Assembly (NCBI GenBank): GCA_902770195.1
Contig: CACXSA010000012.1
Span: 1-64,000 of the forward strand
Source of the DNA: an uncultured Prevotellaceae bacterium
Lineage (GTDB): Bacteria > Bacteroidota > Bacteroidia > Bacteroidales > Bacteroidaceae
DNA: 64,000 nt
Direction of reading: 5' to 3'
Each line of letters begins with the position of its first letter. The stretch's first letter is position 1. Position numbers and translations under genes: made by a program. The notes below the pieces were generated by a model. It was given only the letters and a program-made list of their open reading frames with translations, did not search any database and was not told the origin of the DNA. Below are positions 37,167 through 46,354 of the stretch, piece by piece.

Positions 37167-37234
37167 AAACACTCTCAAATACATTAAAAATATATAATTG
37201 CCACTTTATGTCTGATAACCTCCTTCCAGGAGGT
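37079..37234. repeat. Left arm of a ~160-bp inverted repeat
   Basis: Read on the minus strand it runs from the dyad ACCTCCTGGAAGGAGGT (plus 37218-37234) through the leader and the first 29 codons of the left susC, and it matches 38491-38654. The match is near-exact in the coding part. The dyad (arms ACCTCCT/AGGAGGT, spacer GGA) is the best candidate for a recombinase crossover site. Confidence 0.9.
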
Positions 37235-37264
37235 GCATAGTTTCCCGCATGGAAAAATTCCGTG

Positions 37265-37296
37265 CAAAGGTAATGCTTTCATTTGTAAACAACAAA
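37265..37296 (-). promoter_or_regulatory. Promoter of the left susC, inside the invertible segment
   Basis: On the minus strand TTTG (plus 37293-37296), a 20-base spacer and TACCTTTG (plus 37265-37272), a full consensus match. It lies between the two dyads and points left. No equivalent is found between the recombinase stop and the right dyad, so only the left operon has a promoter in this orientation. Confidence 0.8.
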
Positions 37297-37498
37297 TAAA
37301 AATTATAAAAAATGCACATTTTTACTCAATTATTTAACATTATCCCCTTTTTTTGTGCAAAATAATGCGAAAATGTTGCAAAAAAGTTGCATTCCGTTAA
37401 AAACTGAAATATATACATTTAGTAGTTTCTTTCGTTATTATATAATATAATGCACGCGCGTGGAGATTTATCATTATTAAAATTAAATTGGAGTAATT

Positions 37499-38467
37499 AT
37501 GATAAGAGTCGTATTCAATTTCAGCATCCGCATTTACCATGAAGGGCAGAAAAAGGAAAAGGTGCGGGAACGCAGAGAACCTAAATTTCTGGATATAGTG
37601 GACAATACTATCAATAAGCTTTTAGCCTCACGAGGGAAGAGTACTATAGACAATTATCGTACAGCCATTGCCTCTTTTGTCCGATATGCAGGAAGCAATA
37701 TTTCAATTGGGGACGTCAGCAAACAGATGGTTGAAGGCTGGCAATTGTGGTTAAAGGAACAAGGTGTGAAATTGAACACTATTTCTTGCTATATGCGTTC
37801 TCTTCGATCTGTAATCAGCCATTCAGACATACCTTCTGTTGTCTCAACTGCATTTAATTCAGTATTTACAGGTAATCTTAAGACGGACAAACGCTCAATG
37901 TCTTCCATTGATTTGCAGAAAATACGGACGATGCAGTTGCCACAAGGCTCATCTCTCTGCTTTGCCCGCGATTTGTTTCTTTTCTGCGTTTATGCTCTCG
38001 GTATGCCTTTTGTCGATGTAGCTTTCCTGCGAAAGAAGCAGATAGTCAACGGCTACATCGAGTATGAACGTCATAAGACAAGGCAGCCCATACGGGTTAA
38101 AATCGAACCACAGATGCAACGCATTATCAAACGTTACAGTATTCCGGACAGTGCTTACGTATTCCCTATTTTACCAACAGGTTCCATGAAAGAGTATGAA
38201 ACAGCCCGCAACCGATATAACCGTCACTTACGACAAATATCAAAGATTGCAGGTCTTCGTCGTTCACTCACCTCATATGTTGCCAGACATTCATGGGCAA
38301 GTATGGCTTACAGCAACAATGTTGATCTGGCAGTCATCTCGAAGGCATTGGGGCATTCTAATACGAAGACAACTATGGTTTATATTCGTGAGATTGACGA
38401 CAACAGAATTGACATGGCCAACCACAAGCTACTAGGAACCATTACGAAAGCCATATCATTAGGATAA
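37499..38467 (+). CDS. Tyrosine recombinase (candidate DNA invertase)
   Basis: A 322-residue tyrosine recombinase of the Bacteroidetes type: SAM-like N-domain (STIDNYRTAIASFVRYAG, about residue 48) and a catalytic domain with VARHSWASMAY (Arg263, His264), LGHSNTKTTMVYIREI (His286, nucleophile Tyr295) and a beta-hairpin Lys in RHKTRQP (Lys193). The box I region reads YALGMPFVDVAFLRKK (165-180); relatives usually have Arg where Leu167 stands, so activity is uncertain. The gene lies inside the inverted repeats and is transcribed towards the silent right susC with no terminator between them. Confidence 0.85.
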   Translation: MIRVVFNFSIRIYHEGQKKEKVRERREPKFLDIVDNTINKLLASRGKSTIDNYRTAIASFVRYAGSNISIGDVSKQMVEGWQLWLKEQGVKLNTISCYMRSLRSVISHSDIPSVVSTAFNSVFTGNLKTDKRSMSSIDLQKIRTMQLPQGSSLCFARDLFLFCVYALGMPFVDVAFLRKKQIVNGYIEYERHKTRQPIRVKIEPQMQRIIKRYSIPDSAYVFPILPTGSMKEYETARNRYNRHLRQISKIAGLRRSLTSYVARHSWASMAYSNNVDLAVISKALGHSNTKTTMVYIREIDDNRIDMANHKLLGTITKAISLG

Positions 38468-38490
38468 GTATCACCTCTCCATAAACGCCC

Positions 38491-38654
38491 ACCTCCTGGA
38501 AGGAGGTAGTCAAATATAAAGTAGCAATTATATATTTTTAATGTATTAATAATAACAAGAGAGTGTTTATGGAAAAAAGACTAATGATGTTTTTGGCCGC
38601 GCTCTTCCTCATGGTAGGAACAGCATTGGCCCAGACAAAAGTTAATGGTACCGT
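38491..38654. repeat. Right arm of the ~160-bp inverted repeat
   Basis: It begins with the dyad ACCTCCTGGAAGGAGGT (38491-38507) and runs through the leader and the first 29 codons of the right susC. Compared with the left arm it has an 11-base insertion near 38544 and scattered changes in the leader. Similarity stops exactly at the deletion in the right susC. Confidence 0.9.
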
Positions 38655-41600
38655 GAGGGAACACAAATAGGTACTGTTACTGACGTAGAAGGTCGCTTCT
38701 CGCTGACTGTTCCAGAAGGCAAGAAGACCTTGCGTATCACTTATGTAGGTATGGAACCTATCGAGGTGAGTGCTCGTCCAAACATGCGTATCATGTTGAC
38801 TAGTGATCAGACTGCCCTCGACGAGGTGATTGTTGTGGCTTATGGTACGGCCAAGCGTTCGGCATTCACTGGTTCTGCCTCTGAAATCAAATCGGCTGAG
38901 ATTACGAACCACGTTTCTTCTACAGCCACTAGTGCACTAGTAGGTTCTGTTGCTGGTGTTCAGGCTACATCATCATCAGGTGCACCAGGCAGTGCGCCCG
39001 AAATTACAATTCGTGGTATTGGTTCTTATCTGGCATCTTCTTCTCCTTTGTATATTATTGATGGTGTGCCTATGGAACAGAGCGTTTCTACGGTTAACCC
39101 ACAAGATATCGAATCAATATCTGTATTGAAAGATGCTTCAGCTTCTGCAATTTATGGTAATCGTGGTGCAAATGGTGTTGTGATTATTACCACCAAAAAA
39201 GCCAAGGGTGCTGCTAAAGATGCTGAGGTGAAGTTTGATGCCAAGTGGGGTGGCAATTCTCGTCTCCTGCCTCGCTATGATGTGATTACTGATCCCGGTC
39301 AGTATTATGAAACACAATATCGCGCTATGTTCAATAGCGTTGCTTATAATGGTGGTACAGCTGCTGACGCATATGCTTTCGCTGACGCTAACCTGTTTAA
39401 CGAAAACAATGGCGGTTTGGGATATCAAGTATTTACTGTACCCGATGGTGAGAAATTAATTGGTACAAACTTCAAGTTAAATCCTCATGCTAAGCTTGGA
39501 TACAACGATGGTACTTTTACATATATGCCAGACAACTGGTATGATGAGACTATTCACAGTGCTTTCCGTCAGGAGTACAATGTCAGTGTAAGTGGTAATA
39601 CTGGTCGCTTGAGTTATTTTGCAAGTGGTAGTTATCTGAATGACGGAGGACAGGTAGAGAAATCAAAGTTTGAACGTTATACAGCCCGTACTAATGTGGA
39701 GTATCAAGCAAAGTCTTGGTTGAAGTTAGTAACCAATATGGCATTTACTCACCGCATCAGCCAGACCCCATCATACGGTTCTACCTATGGCAGTTCCACT
39801 AATATGTTCTACTATGCGAACTCCATGGGTGCTATTTACCCATTGTATGTTCGTGATAATGAAGGAAATATCATGTACGAAGCTGGTCGCACCGTTTATG
39901 ATGCCAACCAGACAGGTTTCAGACGTCCTAGTTTCATGGGTAATGCAGTACGTGACAATGCCAACAATGACTATCAGTACTATGGAGATATTTTCACTGG
40001 TCAGTGGGGTGCGGTTATCACACCAATTGATGGGTTGAATATCACCGCCAATATCAGTGCAAACAGCCTCAACTATCGTTATCGTTATCTCTATAGCCGT
40101 TTTGGTAGTGGATCAAGTACTGATGGCATATCCAGTGTGGAATCTAATCGCACGTTTACTAGCAACCAGCAGTATTTGGCCAGTTATACGCGCACTATTG
40201 CCGATAAGCATAATTTCAGTATTTTGGCAGGTTATGAGCAGTACAATGTAAAAGACCAAGTTCTCTCTGCTTCAAATACCCATCTTTACGACCCGTTTAT
40301 TGGTGAAATCGATAATGCTGTAGGTCCTAACGAAGACATGTCTATGTCCTCTTATACGGACACTTATATGACGGAGGGTTTCTTGGCTCGTTTGAACTAC
40401 GACTACGATGATCGTTATTTTTTGAATGGTTCTATTCGCCGTGATGCTTCTTCTAAATTCGCTCCTGGTCATCGTTGGGGTACCTTCTGGTCAATTGGCG
40501 CTGCTTGGCAAATTAACAAGGAGAAATTCATGGAGGATGTAAAGTGGGTTGACCTGTTGAAACTGAAGGTGTCATATGGCCAGAATGGTAATGATCAGGG
40601 CATGGGCTACCACGCATATTCAGACCGTTATAGAGCAACTTATAATAAGGATTCCAAGACATACTCTTTGACCATGAGTTCAAAAGGTAATGATGACTTG
40701 ACATGGGAAACCAAGAAATCATGGAATGTTGGTATTGACTTCTCACTGTTCAAATACCGTCTGAATGGTACTATCGAATTCTATTCAAGTACTACAAGCG
40801 ACCTGTTGTGGTCAAAGACAGTACCTTTGTCGTCTGGTCTGATGGTTTCTAGTTATCCAGCAAACATCGGTAGTCTGCGCAACACGGGTATTGATATCAC
40901 ATTGAACGGAACTGTTATTAAAACTAAGGATATTGAGTGGGGACTGAATTTTGTGATGTCACACAACAAGAACAAGTTTACCGAATTAGATGAAGCAATT
41001 CAGGAAACAGGTCTTCGTTATTCTAACCAAATTATCCGTTTGGATGGTTCAAGTTATCAGGCATATATGGTTAAGTATGCAGGTGTTGATCCTTCTAATG
41101 GTCGTGCTCAGTTCTGGAAAGCATATACATGGGATCCCTCAGAGGAAAATATGGCAAAGCCAGAAAGTGAGCGTACACTTGTGGCCATGACTAACACATA
41201 TGGTGCTGGTCCAATTGTCAAGGAAGAGTTGACTTACGATGTCACTGAGGCTTCGAAGTACGATGTAGGCGATGTACTGCCTACAGTACAAGGCGGCTTT
41301 GGTACTACCTTGAATGCTTATGGTTTTGACTTAAGTGCACAGTTCTCGTTCCAACTTGGCGGTAAATTCTATGATGGTGCTTATCAGCAGTTGATGCATA
41401 ATGGTCAAGAAGTTGGTCATGCAATGCACAAGGATCTTCTGAATGCATGGAGTCCTGAAAATACAACTTCAGACATTCCTCGTCTCAGTACTGCTGCCAT
41501 CGATGACCCAGGTGTCAAATCACAGACAGCACAGGATCGTTTCCTAACCAGTTCTAACTATCTCTGTCTGAATAACTTGACACTTGGTTATACTCTGCCA

Positions 41601-41801
41601 AAGAAATGGTCACAGGCACTTACAATGAAGAGCGTTCGTGTATATTTTTCTGGCGAGAATCTTTTCCTGTTGACTAAACGTCAAGGTATGGATCCACGTT
41701 ACAATCATGGTATTGGTTCTATGACATCTGGTGGTGGTCTTGCTTCAGGTAGTTATTCAGCTATGCGTTCTATCACTGGTGGTGTGACTGTAACCTTCTA
41801 A
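38569..41801 (+). pseudogene. SusC/RagA-family transporter (right copy), frameshifted near the N-terminus
   Basis: A SusC/RagA transporter whose first 29 codons, including the signal peptide, match the left copy, but which then loses about 49 bases relative to it. The frame runs to TAG at 38668-38670. The intact remainder resumes at VGTQIGTVTDVEGRF in another frame and continues through the plug (LYIIDGVPMEQSVSTVNPQDI, SVLKDASASAIYGNRGANG) and barrel to GGVTVTF. Only a downstream TTG (38730) could start the open part, and that product would lack a signal peptide. It is either a silent cassette, a recent pseudogene or an assembly error at an invertible site. No promoter faces it. Confidence 0.8.
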
Positions 41802-41840
41802 GAGTGCATTTAAACGAAAAAGACTAAATATTAAAGAAAT

Positions 41841-43496
41841 ATGAAAATATATAAGATTTCCCTTTTTATGCTTGGTGTGACCATGTTGACAACAGCATGT
41901 AACGACATCGACAAACAGAATCCCGAAAGAGGAACACTTACCAAGGATCAAGTTCAGGCTACGAACGAGGCAATACCTGAACGTATGCAGGCAACCTTCT
42001 CTGGCATGTTCTCAATGATGGGACGTCCTCACGGCACATGGCCTACGGGTGGAAACGCAAACCGTGCTGACGACTTTGGATTTATTATGTCTGCATTATC
42101 ACTAGACCTAGAAGGTGCAGATATGCATATTCCTGATGTTGGTTATAACTGGTTTTCTACTTGTGGTGAGTATAGTAGCCGTAATGCAAACTATGCCAAT
42201 CCATATATCCGTTATGTGACTCCTTATCGACAGATTGGAATCTGTAATGAAATTATAGGGTCTTATGCAGCTGATACACAGGATCCTGATGCAATCAACC
42301 AGATAGCTCAAGCTCGCGCCATGCGTGCTTTTGACTACATGGCATTGGCTCCCTACTTTCAGTTTACTTATGCGCAAGCTAAGGATTCTCCTTGTATTCC
42401 TATCTTGAAAGATGGTGTTGACTATGCCAATAATCCCCGTGCTACGGTAGAGGAAGTGTGGAATTACATCTTGGATGATCTCAACTATGCAGTTGAGCAC
42501 CTTACAGCAGAGCGTACCACCAAAGATTTAATCAATCTAAATGTAGCTTATGGATTACGTGCTCGTGCAAATTTGGTAATGCAGAATTGGAGTGCTGCAG
42601 TTTCTGATGCTGAAAAAGCAATGGAAGGATATACACCTGCTACGATTAGTGAGGTAAGCAAACCTGCCTTTGTTGATATTAATGAACACAACTGGATATG
42701 GGGTATTAATATTACAACAGAGTTGCAGGCACTTGGTGCATATTGTACGTCTTCTTCATGGGTTTGCGCTTTTAGCGGTGATAGCTATGCAGCAGCTGTT
42801 CAGTGCACCCCTATGATTAATGTGTTGCTCTATGATAAGATTCCTGAAACAGACGTACGTAAGGGATGGTGGCTTGACGAGAACTTGCATTCACCAAACT
42901 GGGCCGATCTCTCTTGGACAGATCCGAAAACAGGTGTTACTGCTGTTGGTGACCAACTTGGCGAGTTCTATATTGAAGACGTTAAAGAAGCATATCTTCC
43001 ATATACCAATATCAAATTTGGTATGAAGAGTGGTGTTGGTTCAACCATTAACAATAATGACTGGCCTTTGATGCGTGTAGAAGAAATGATCCTCATTAAG
43101 GCTGAGGCTTTGGCAAAAGGCGGTAACGAGGCTCAAGGTCGTCAGGTGCTGGAAGATTTTATAAAGAAATATCGTGATCCTTCCTATTCTTCTACTGCCA
43201 GTGGTCGTTCTTTCGAGAATGAAGTGTGGTTTCAGCGTCGTGTAGAGTTGTGGGGTGAAGGTTTCTTCATGTTTGATGCCCGTCGTTTGAGCAAGCCTAT
43301 TGTTCGCTTCCAGGCTTCTAAGGCTTCGAATCTTTCGGATGCTTTCATTTTTAATATATCTGCTGATGACCAATGGCTTAACATGCGCTTCCCTCAGACT
43401 GAGATAGACAACAACTTTGGTATTATCGATAACACAGGCAGTCAGATACCATCAGCTGGACAAAATCCGAATCTGCGCGATGGAGTTACTGACTAA
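41841..43496 (+). CDS. SusD/RagB-family lipoprotein (right operon)
   Basis: A 551-residue SusD/RagB protein with lipoprotein signal MKIYKISLFMLGVTMLTTACND. AQARAMRAFDYMALAPYFQF (about residue 155) and the C-terminal WFQRRVELWGEGFFMFDARRL are family signatures. It is diverged from the left SusD apart from these. It begins 40 bases after susC and would normally be co-transcribed with it; in the present orientation it has no obvious promoter other than read-through from the recombinase gene. Confidence 0.95.
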   Translation: MKIYKISLFMLGVTMLTTACNDIDKQNPERGTLTKDQVQATNEAIPERMQATFSGMFSMMGRPHGTWPTGGNANRADDFGFIMSALSLDLEGADMHIPDVGYNWFSTCGEYSSRNANYANPYIRYVTPYRQIGICNEIIGSYAADTQDPDAINQIAQARAMRAFDYMALAPYFQFTYAQAKDSPCIPILKDGVDYANNPRATVEEVWNYILDDLNYAVEHLTAERTTKDLINLNVAYGLRARANLVMQNWSAAVSDAEKAMEGYTPATISEVSKPAFVDINEHNWIWGINITTELQALGAYCTSSSWVCAFSGDSYAAAVQCTPMINVLLYDKIPETDVRKGWWLDENLHSPNWADLSWTDPKTGVTAVGDQLGEFYIEDVKEAYLPYTNIKFGMKSGVGSTINNNDWPLMRVEEMILIKAEALAKGGNEAQGRQVLEDFIKKYRDPSYSSTASGRSFENEVWFQRRVELWGEGFFMFDARRLSKPIVRFQASKASNLSDAFIFNISADDQWLNMRFPQTEIDNNFGIIDNTGSQIPSAGQNPNLRDGVTD

Positions 43497-43527
43497 ATAA
43501 ACTTAACATAATAAGAATATAGATAAT

Positions 43528-44361
43528 ATGAAAAATAAAAAATTATTCTTAATGACATGTATCGCCTCACTGAGTCTAGGTTTGACATCATGCAGTGATG
43601 ATAACAGCTACTCTGCTGGTCCTGAGGCGGGTAAGGATGTTGTAACCTTCGACAATGAGGAAAATGTTGTTCTCGGTATCGATGAGACAGACTTTACAGT
43701 AACTGTAACACGTTCTGATGGTGCAAGTGCTTTGACCGTGCCCATACAGGTTGTATCTGCTCCTCCTACAACGACTGTTCCTGAGTCAGTGTCATTTGCA
43801 GCAGGTGAGACATCTAAGGAAATTACTGTTAGTGTTGGTGATGGGATCTTGCCATTCACAAAGTATTTTCTTGTTCTCTCTATTCCTATCGAGTATGCGG
43901 GAAACACCTACAAGGCAGATCCTGACACATATCCTCGCTACAATGTGAGCGTTCTCCGTGAAGATTATAAACCTTGGGCTAAGTGTACCTATGCTGCAGG
44001 TGCATTCTATAATCCCTTCCCAATGGAGATTGAATATTCTGAATTGTTGGATCTTTATCGTTTGCCAGATTTGTTCAGCGGTGTTTCTTGGTTCTTTAAG
44101 TGGGATGGTACAAGCGGTGATGATCAGCTTTTCTACATCGCTGATGAAAATGGTAATCCTATTTCGAAGTTCTTCTCGGGAATTGTTCATCCTTCCTATG
44201 GTAATGTAACTGCAAATATCTTGACAAAAGAAGAAGCAGGTTATCTAGGTTACTATGAATTCGAAACTGGTCCTGAATTTGTATTCGGTTGTGAATATAC
44301 CGTTAGTGCAGGATCATTTGGCGCAAAGATAGTTGAAATTTACGATATAGTTAAGTATTAA
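43528..44361 (+). CDS. Surface lipoprotein of the right SusCD operon
   Basis: A 277-residue lipoprotein (signal ending LTSCSDDNSY). Residues about 35-150 resemble a Calx-beta fold (TVTVTRSDGASALTVPIQVV onward) and finish with VSVLREDYKPWAKCTY, matching the equivalent point in the 624-residue left lipoprotein. It lacks the long middle region and the basic tail of that protein. It is the third gene of the right operon and is followed by a terminator. A substrate-binding role is inferred from the SusE/F-like position. Confidence 0.75.
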   Translation: MKNKKLFLMTCIASLSLGLTSCSDDNSYSAGPEAGKDVVTFDNEENVVLGIDETDFTVTVTRSDGASALTVPIQVVSAPPTTTVPESVSFAAGETSKEITVSVGDGILPFTKYFLVLSIPIEYAGNTYKADPDTYPRYNVSVLREDYKPWAKCTYAAGAFYNPFPMEIEYSELLDLYRLPDLFSGVSWFFKWDGTSGDDQLFYIADENGNPISKFFSGIVHPSYGNVTANILTKEEAGYLGYYEFETGPEFVFGCEYTVSAGSFGAKIVEIYDIVKY

Positions 44362-44375
44362 GATTTAGTAAAATA

Positions 44376-44419
44376 AAAAACGGACGTGTTTCTGCCATAA
44401 ACAGAACACGCCCGTTTTT
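44376..44419 (+). terminator. Intrinsic terminator of the right SusCD operon
   Basis: CGG-A-CGTGTT-T-CTG pairs with CAG-AACACG-C-CCG, flanked by A and T runs. It mirrors the terminator at 30454-30494 of the left operon. Confidence 0.85.
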
Positions 44420-44438
44420 ACATTTAAACCTAATAAAT

Positions 44439-46157
44439 ATGAAGAAGCTACTTACACTATTTGTATGTCTACTCGCAACAGTATGCTCTAAGGCTGATCC
44501 TGTTGGTTTGGAGGTTGCCCAAAATGTTGCTCAAAAAGTTTTGGGCAAGCAAGTGCGACTGTTGGGAAATAGTAATTCACATAGAGCTACGAAACAGATA
44601 GAGGCAAATCCAACGTATTATATGTTTAATGCGGAAGATGGTAGTGGATTTGCTTTGATTACAGGCGATGATATGCTTCCTCAGGTTTTGGGCTACTCAA
44701 GTACAGGTAAGTTATCAGAGAAGTGTGATTTGCCAGAAGCTCTCGCTACTTACTTGGACATTTACGACCAGTATGTTAATGCGGTTCGTAACGGGCAGTT
44801 ATCAGATACAGAAGATTTGACAAATGCCTTTGCTCTTAGACGTGGTGCAGGTGCGCCATTCCTTTGTGAATCAGAGTGGGGCCAAGGTGACCCATATAAC
44901 AGGCTATGTCCTGTATTGAAAGATATTAGGTGTCCAGTAGGATGTGTGGCAACTGCGTTAGCTCAAACGATGTTTTATTGGAAATGGCCTATTAAAGGTC
45001 AAGGTTATGGTCAAGGAAAAGACACGGATGGTGAAACACATCATGGAACACTAGAGCACACCTATGACTGGGACATTATGAAAAATACTCGCGTTGAAAA
45101 CCTTGCATCCGACGAGGCATGTGCCGCTGTTTCGCAACTTTCATATGACTGTGGATTGGCTGTTGCTATGACGTGGGGAACAAATGGTAGTGGTGCTGGC
45201 ACACCTGTTTGTATCAAGGCCTTATATACCAATTTCGGATACATACCTACAACGCTACGTCCTCGTATGCGCGAATGCTATGACTCAGAAAAAGATTATT
45301 TAACGGTTATTGCCGAAGAAATAGATGTTGGAAGGCCTGTCATTCAGTCTGCTTCCTCAAAAACAGGTACTGATGGGGACGCTGCAGGTCATGCCTATGT
45401 GATAGACGGTTACGATGCCAATGGTTTTGTACATGTGAACTGGGGATGGAACGGTGATGCGAATGGATACTTTGATTTGGCAAAAATGAATCCAATGGGT
45501 TATACGTTCACTTTGTCGCAAACTACTATTACAGGTATTGTACCTGCTAAAAATGGGGAGATAGGTACTCCAACAGAATATCCTTATTTGGCATATTCAC
45601 CTAAATCAGACCGTAAGCTAGGTGATAAGATACGTTGGAAATCAGTATCTTTTAAAGCTACTGTAGGTGGTGTTTATAATTACAATGGTAATGCGCATAC
45701 TTGGACGATGGCACTTGGTGTGTATGATAATAATAACCGACTTATAGGTCAGATTAGTGACCCACGTAACACCATAACAATCTCCTTAGAGCCAAGTCAT
45801 TATTATAAAGAGGATGCTTTCTCAAATATAGAATGCAAACTAAATAAGGAATTGGAAAATGGTGAATATGCTGTTCGCGTGATGTTTAAAGAGAATAATG
45901 GTGAATGGATATTGCCAGATATGGCAGGTGGTATGAAAAAAAATGCTATTTACTTTAAGTTAGAGGGTAATTATATTACATTTACCGATGGAACTGAATA
46001 TAATGCCACGACTAGCATTTCAAGTCTAAAACGGGACGAATCACTCGACTCATCACTCCGTTATTACGACTTACAGGGACGTGAACTGAATGGACCATCC
46101 AAAGGTCTGGTAATTCGTAAGCAGGGCAATACCGTTCGTAAGGTGATTATAAAATAA
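44439..46157 (+). CDS. Secreted C10-family cysteine peptidase (streptopain-like)
   Basis: A 572-residue peptidase with a signal peptide (MKKLLTLFVCLLATVCSKA), a propeptide (about residues 22-140), and a catalytic domain with the nucleophile in RCPVGCVATALAQTMFYWKW (about 168), His in AAGHAYVIDGYD (about 313) and VNWGWNG (about 330). These are the marks of SpeB/interpain-type C10 peptidases. The C-terminus (YYDLQGRELNGPSKGL, then VIRKQGNTVRKVIIK) matches the M6 peptidase across the locus. As the outer gene of the right module it may cut proteins into peptides for the SusCD importer. Confidence 0.92.
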   Translation: MKKLLTLFVCLLATVCSKADPVGLEVAQNVAQKVLGKQVRLLGNSNSHRATKQIEANPTYYMFNAEDGSGFALITGDDMLPQVLGYSSTGKLSEKCDLPEALATYLDIYDQYVNAVRNGQLSDTEDLTNAFALRRGAGAPFLCESEWGQGDPYNRLCPVLKDIRCPVGCVATALAQTMFYWKWPIKGQGYGQGKDTDGETHHGTLEHTYDWDIMKNTRVENLASDEACAAVSQLSYDCGLAVAMTWGTNGSGAGTPVCIKALYTNFGYIPTTLRPRMRECYDSEKDYLTVIAEEIDVGRPVIQSASSKTGTDGDAAGHAYVIDGYDANGFVHVNWGWNGDANGYFDLAKMNPMGYTFTLSQTTITGIVPAKNGEIGTPTEYPYLAYSPKSDRKLGDKIRWKSVSFKATVGGVYNYNGNAHTWTMALGVYDNNNRLIGQISDPRNTITISLEPSHYYKEDAFSNIECKLNKELENGEYAVRVMFKENNGEWILPDMAGGMKKNAIYFKLEGNYITFTDGTEYNATTSISSLKRDESLDSSLRYYDLQGRELNGPSKGLVIRKQGNTVRKVIIK

Positions 46158-46182
46158 CAGAATTCTTTTATCTGTAGATAAT

Positions 46183-46222
46183 CAACAGGGCAGGAACAAT
46201 GTTCGTTCTTGCCCTGTTTTAT
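46183..46222 (+). terminator. Intrinsic terminator after the C10 peptidase
   Basis: AACAGGGCA-G-GAAC pairs with GTTC-T-TGCCCTGTT, followed by TTTT. Confidence 0.85.
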
Positions 46223-46242
46223 TCATGAAAAGACCTGCCCCC

Positions 46243-46302
46243 AATACTCCGAAAGTAATTTCCAATACTCCGAATAGAAATAAATTTTCTCCGAAAGTAA
46301 AT
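46243..46302. repeat. Array of 21-bp units (right outer copy, inverted)
   Basis: CTCCGA at 46247, 46268 and 46289 is spaced exactly 21 bases. The 60 bases are the near-exact reverse complement of 29763-29822, so the two copies face each other across 16.4 kb that contains both SusCD modules. Confidence 0.9.
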
Positions 46303-46316
46303 TCTGTCATAATCAG

Positions 46317-46347
46317 TTTGTGGTTTCAAAATATAATCGTATCTTTG
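46317..46347 (+). promoter_or_regulatory. Promoter of the HATPase/DUF4325 pair
   Basis: TTTG at 46317-46320, a 19-base spacer and TATCTTTG at 46340-46347. The ATG at 46355 is seven bases after the box, so the mRNA may be leaderless. Confidence 0.75.
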
Positions 46348-46354
46348 CAAGCGT

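Noticed and set aside
38730..41801. Right susC as an intact gene starting from TTG
   Set aside because: That product would lack the signal peptide and most of the N-terminal domain. Comparison with the left copy shows a true start at 38569 and a frameshift.
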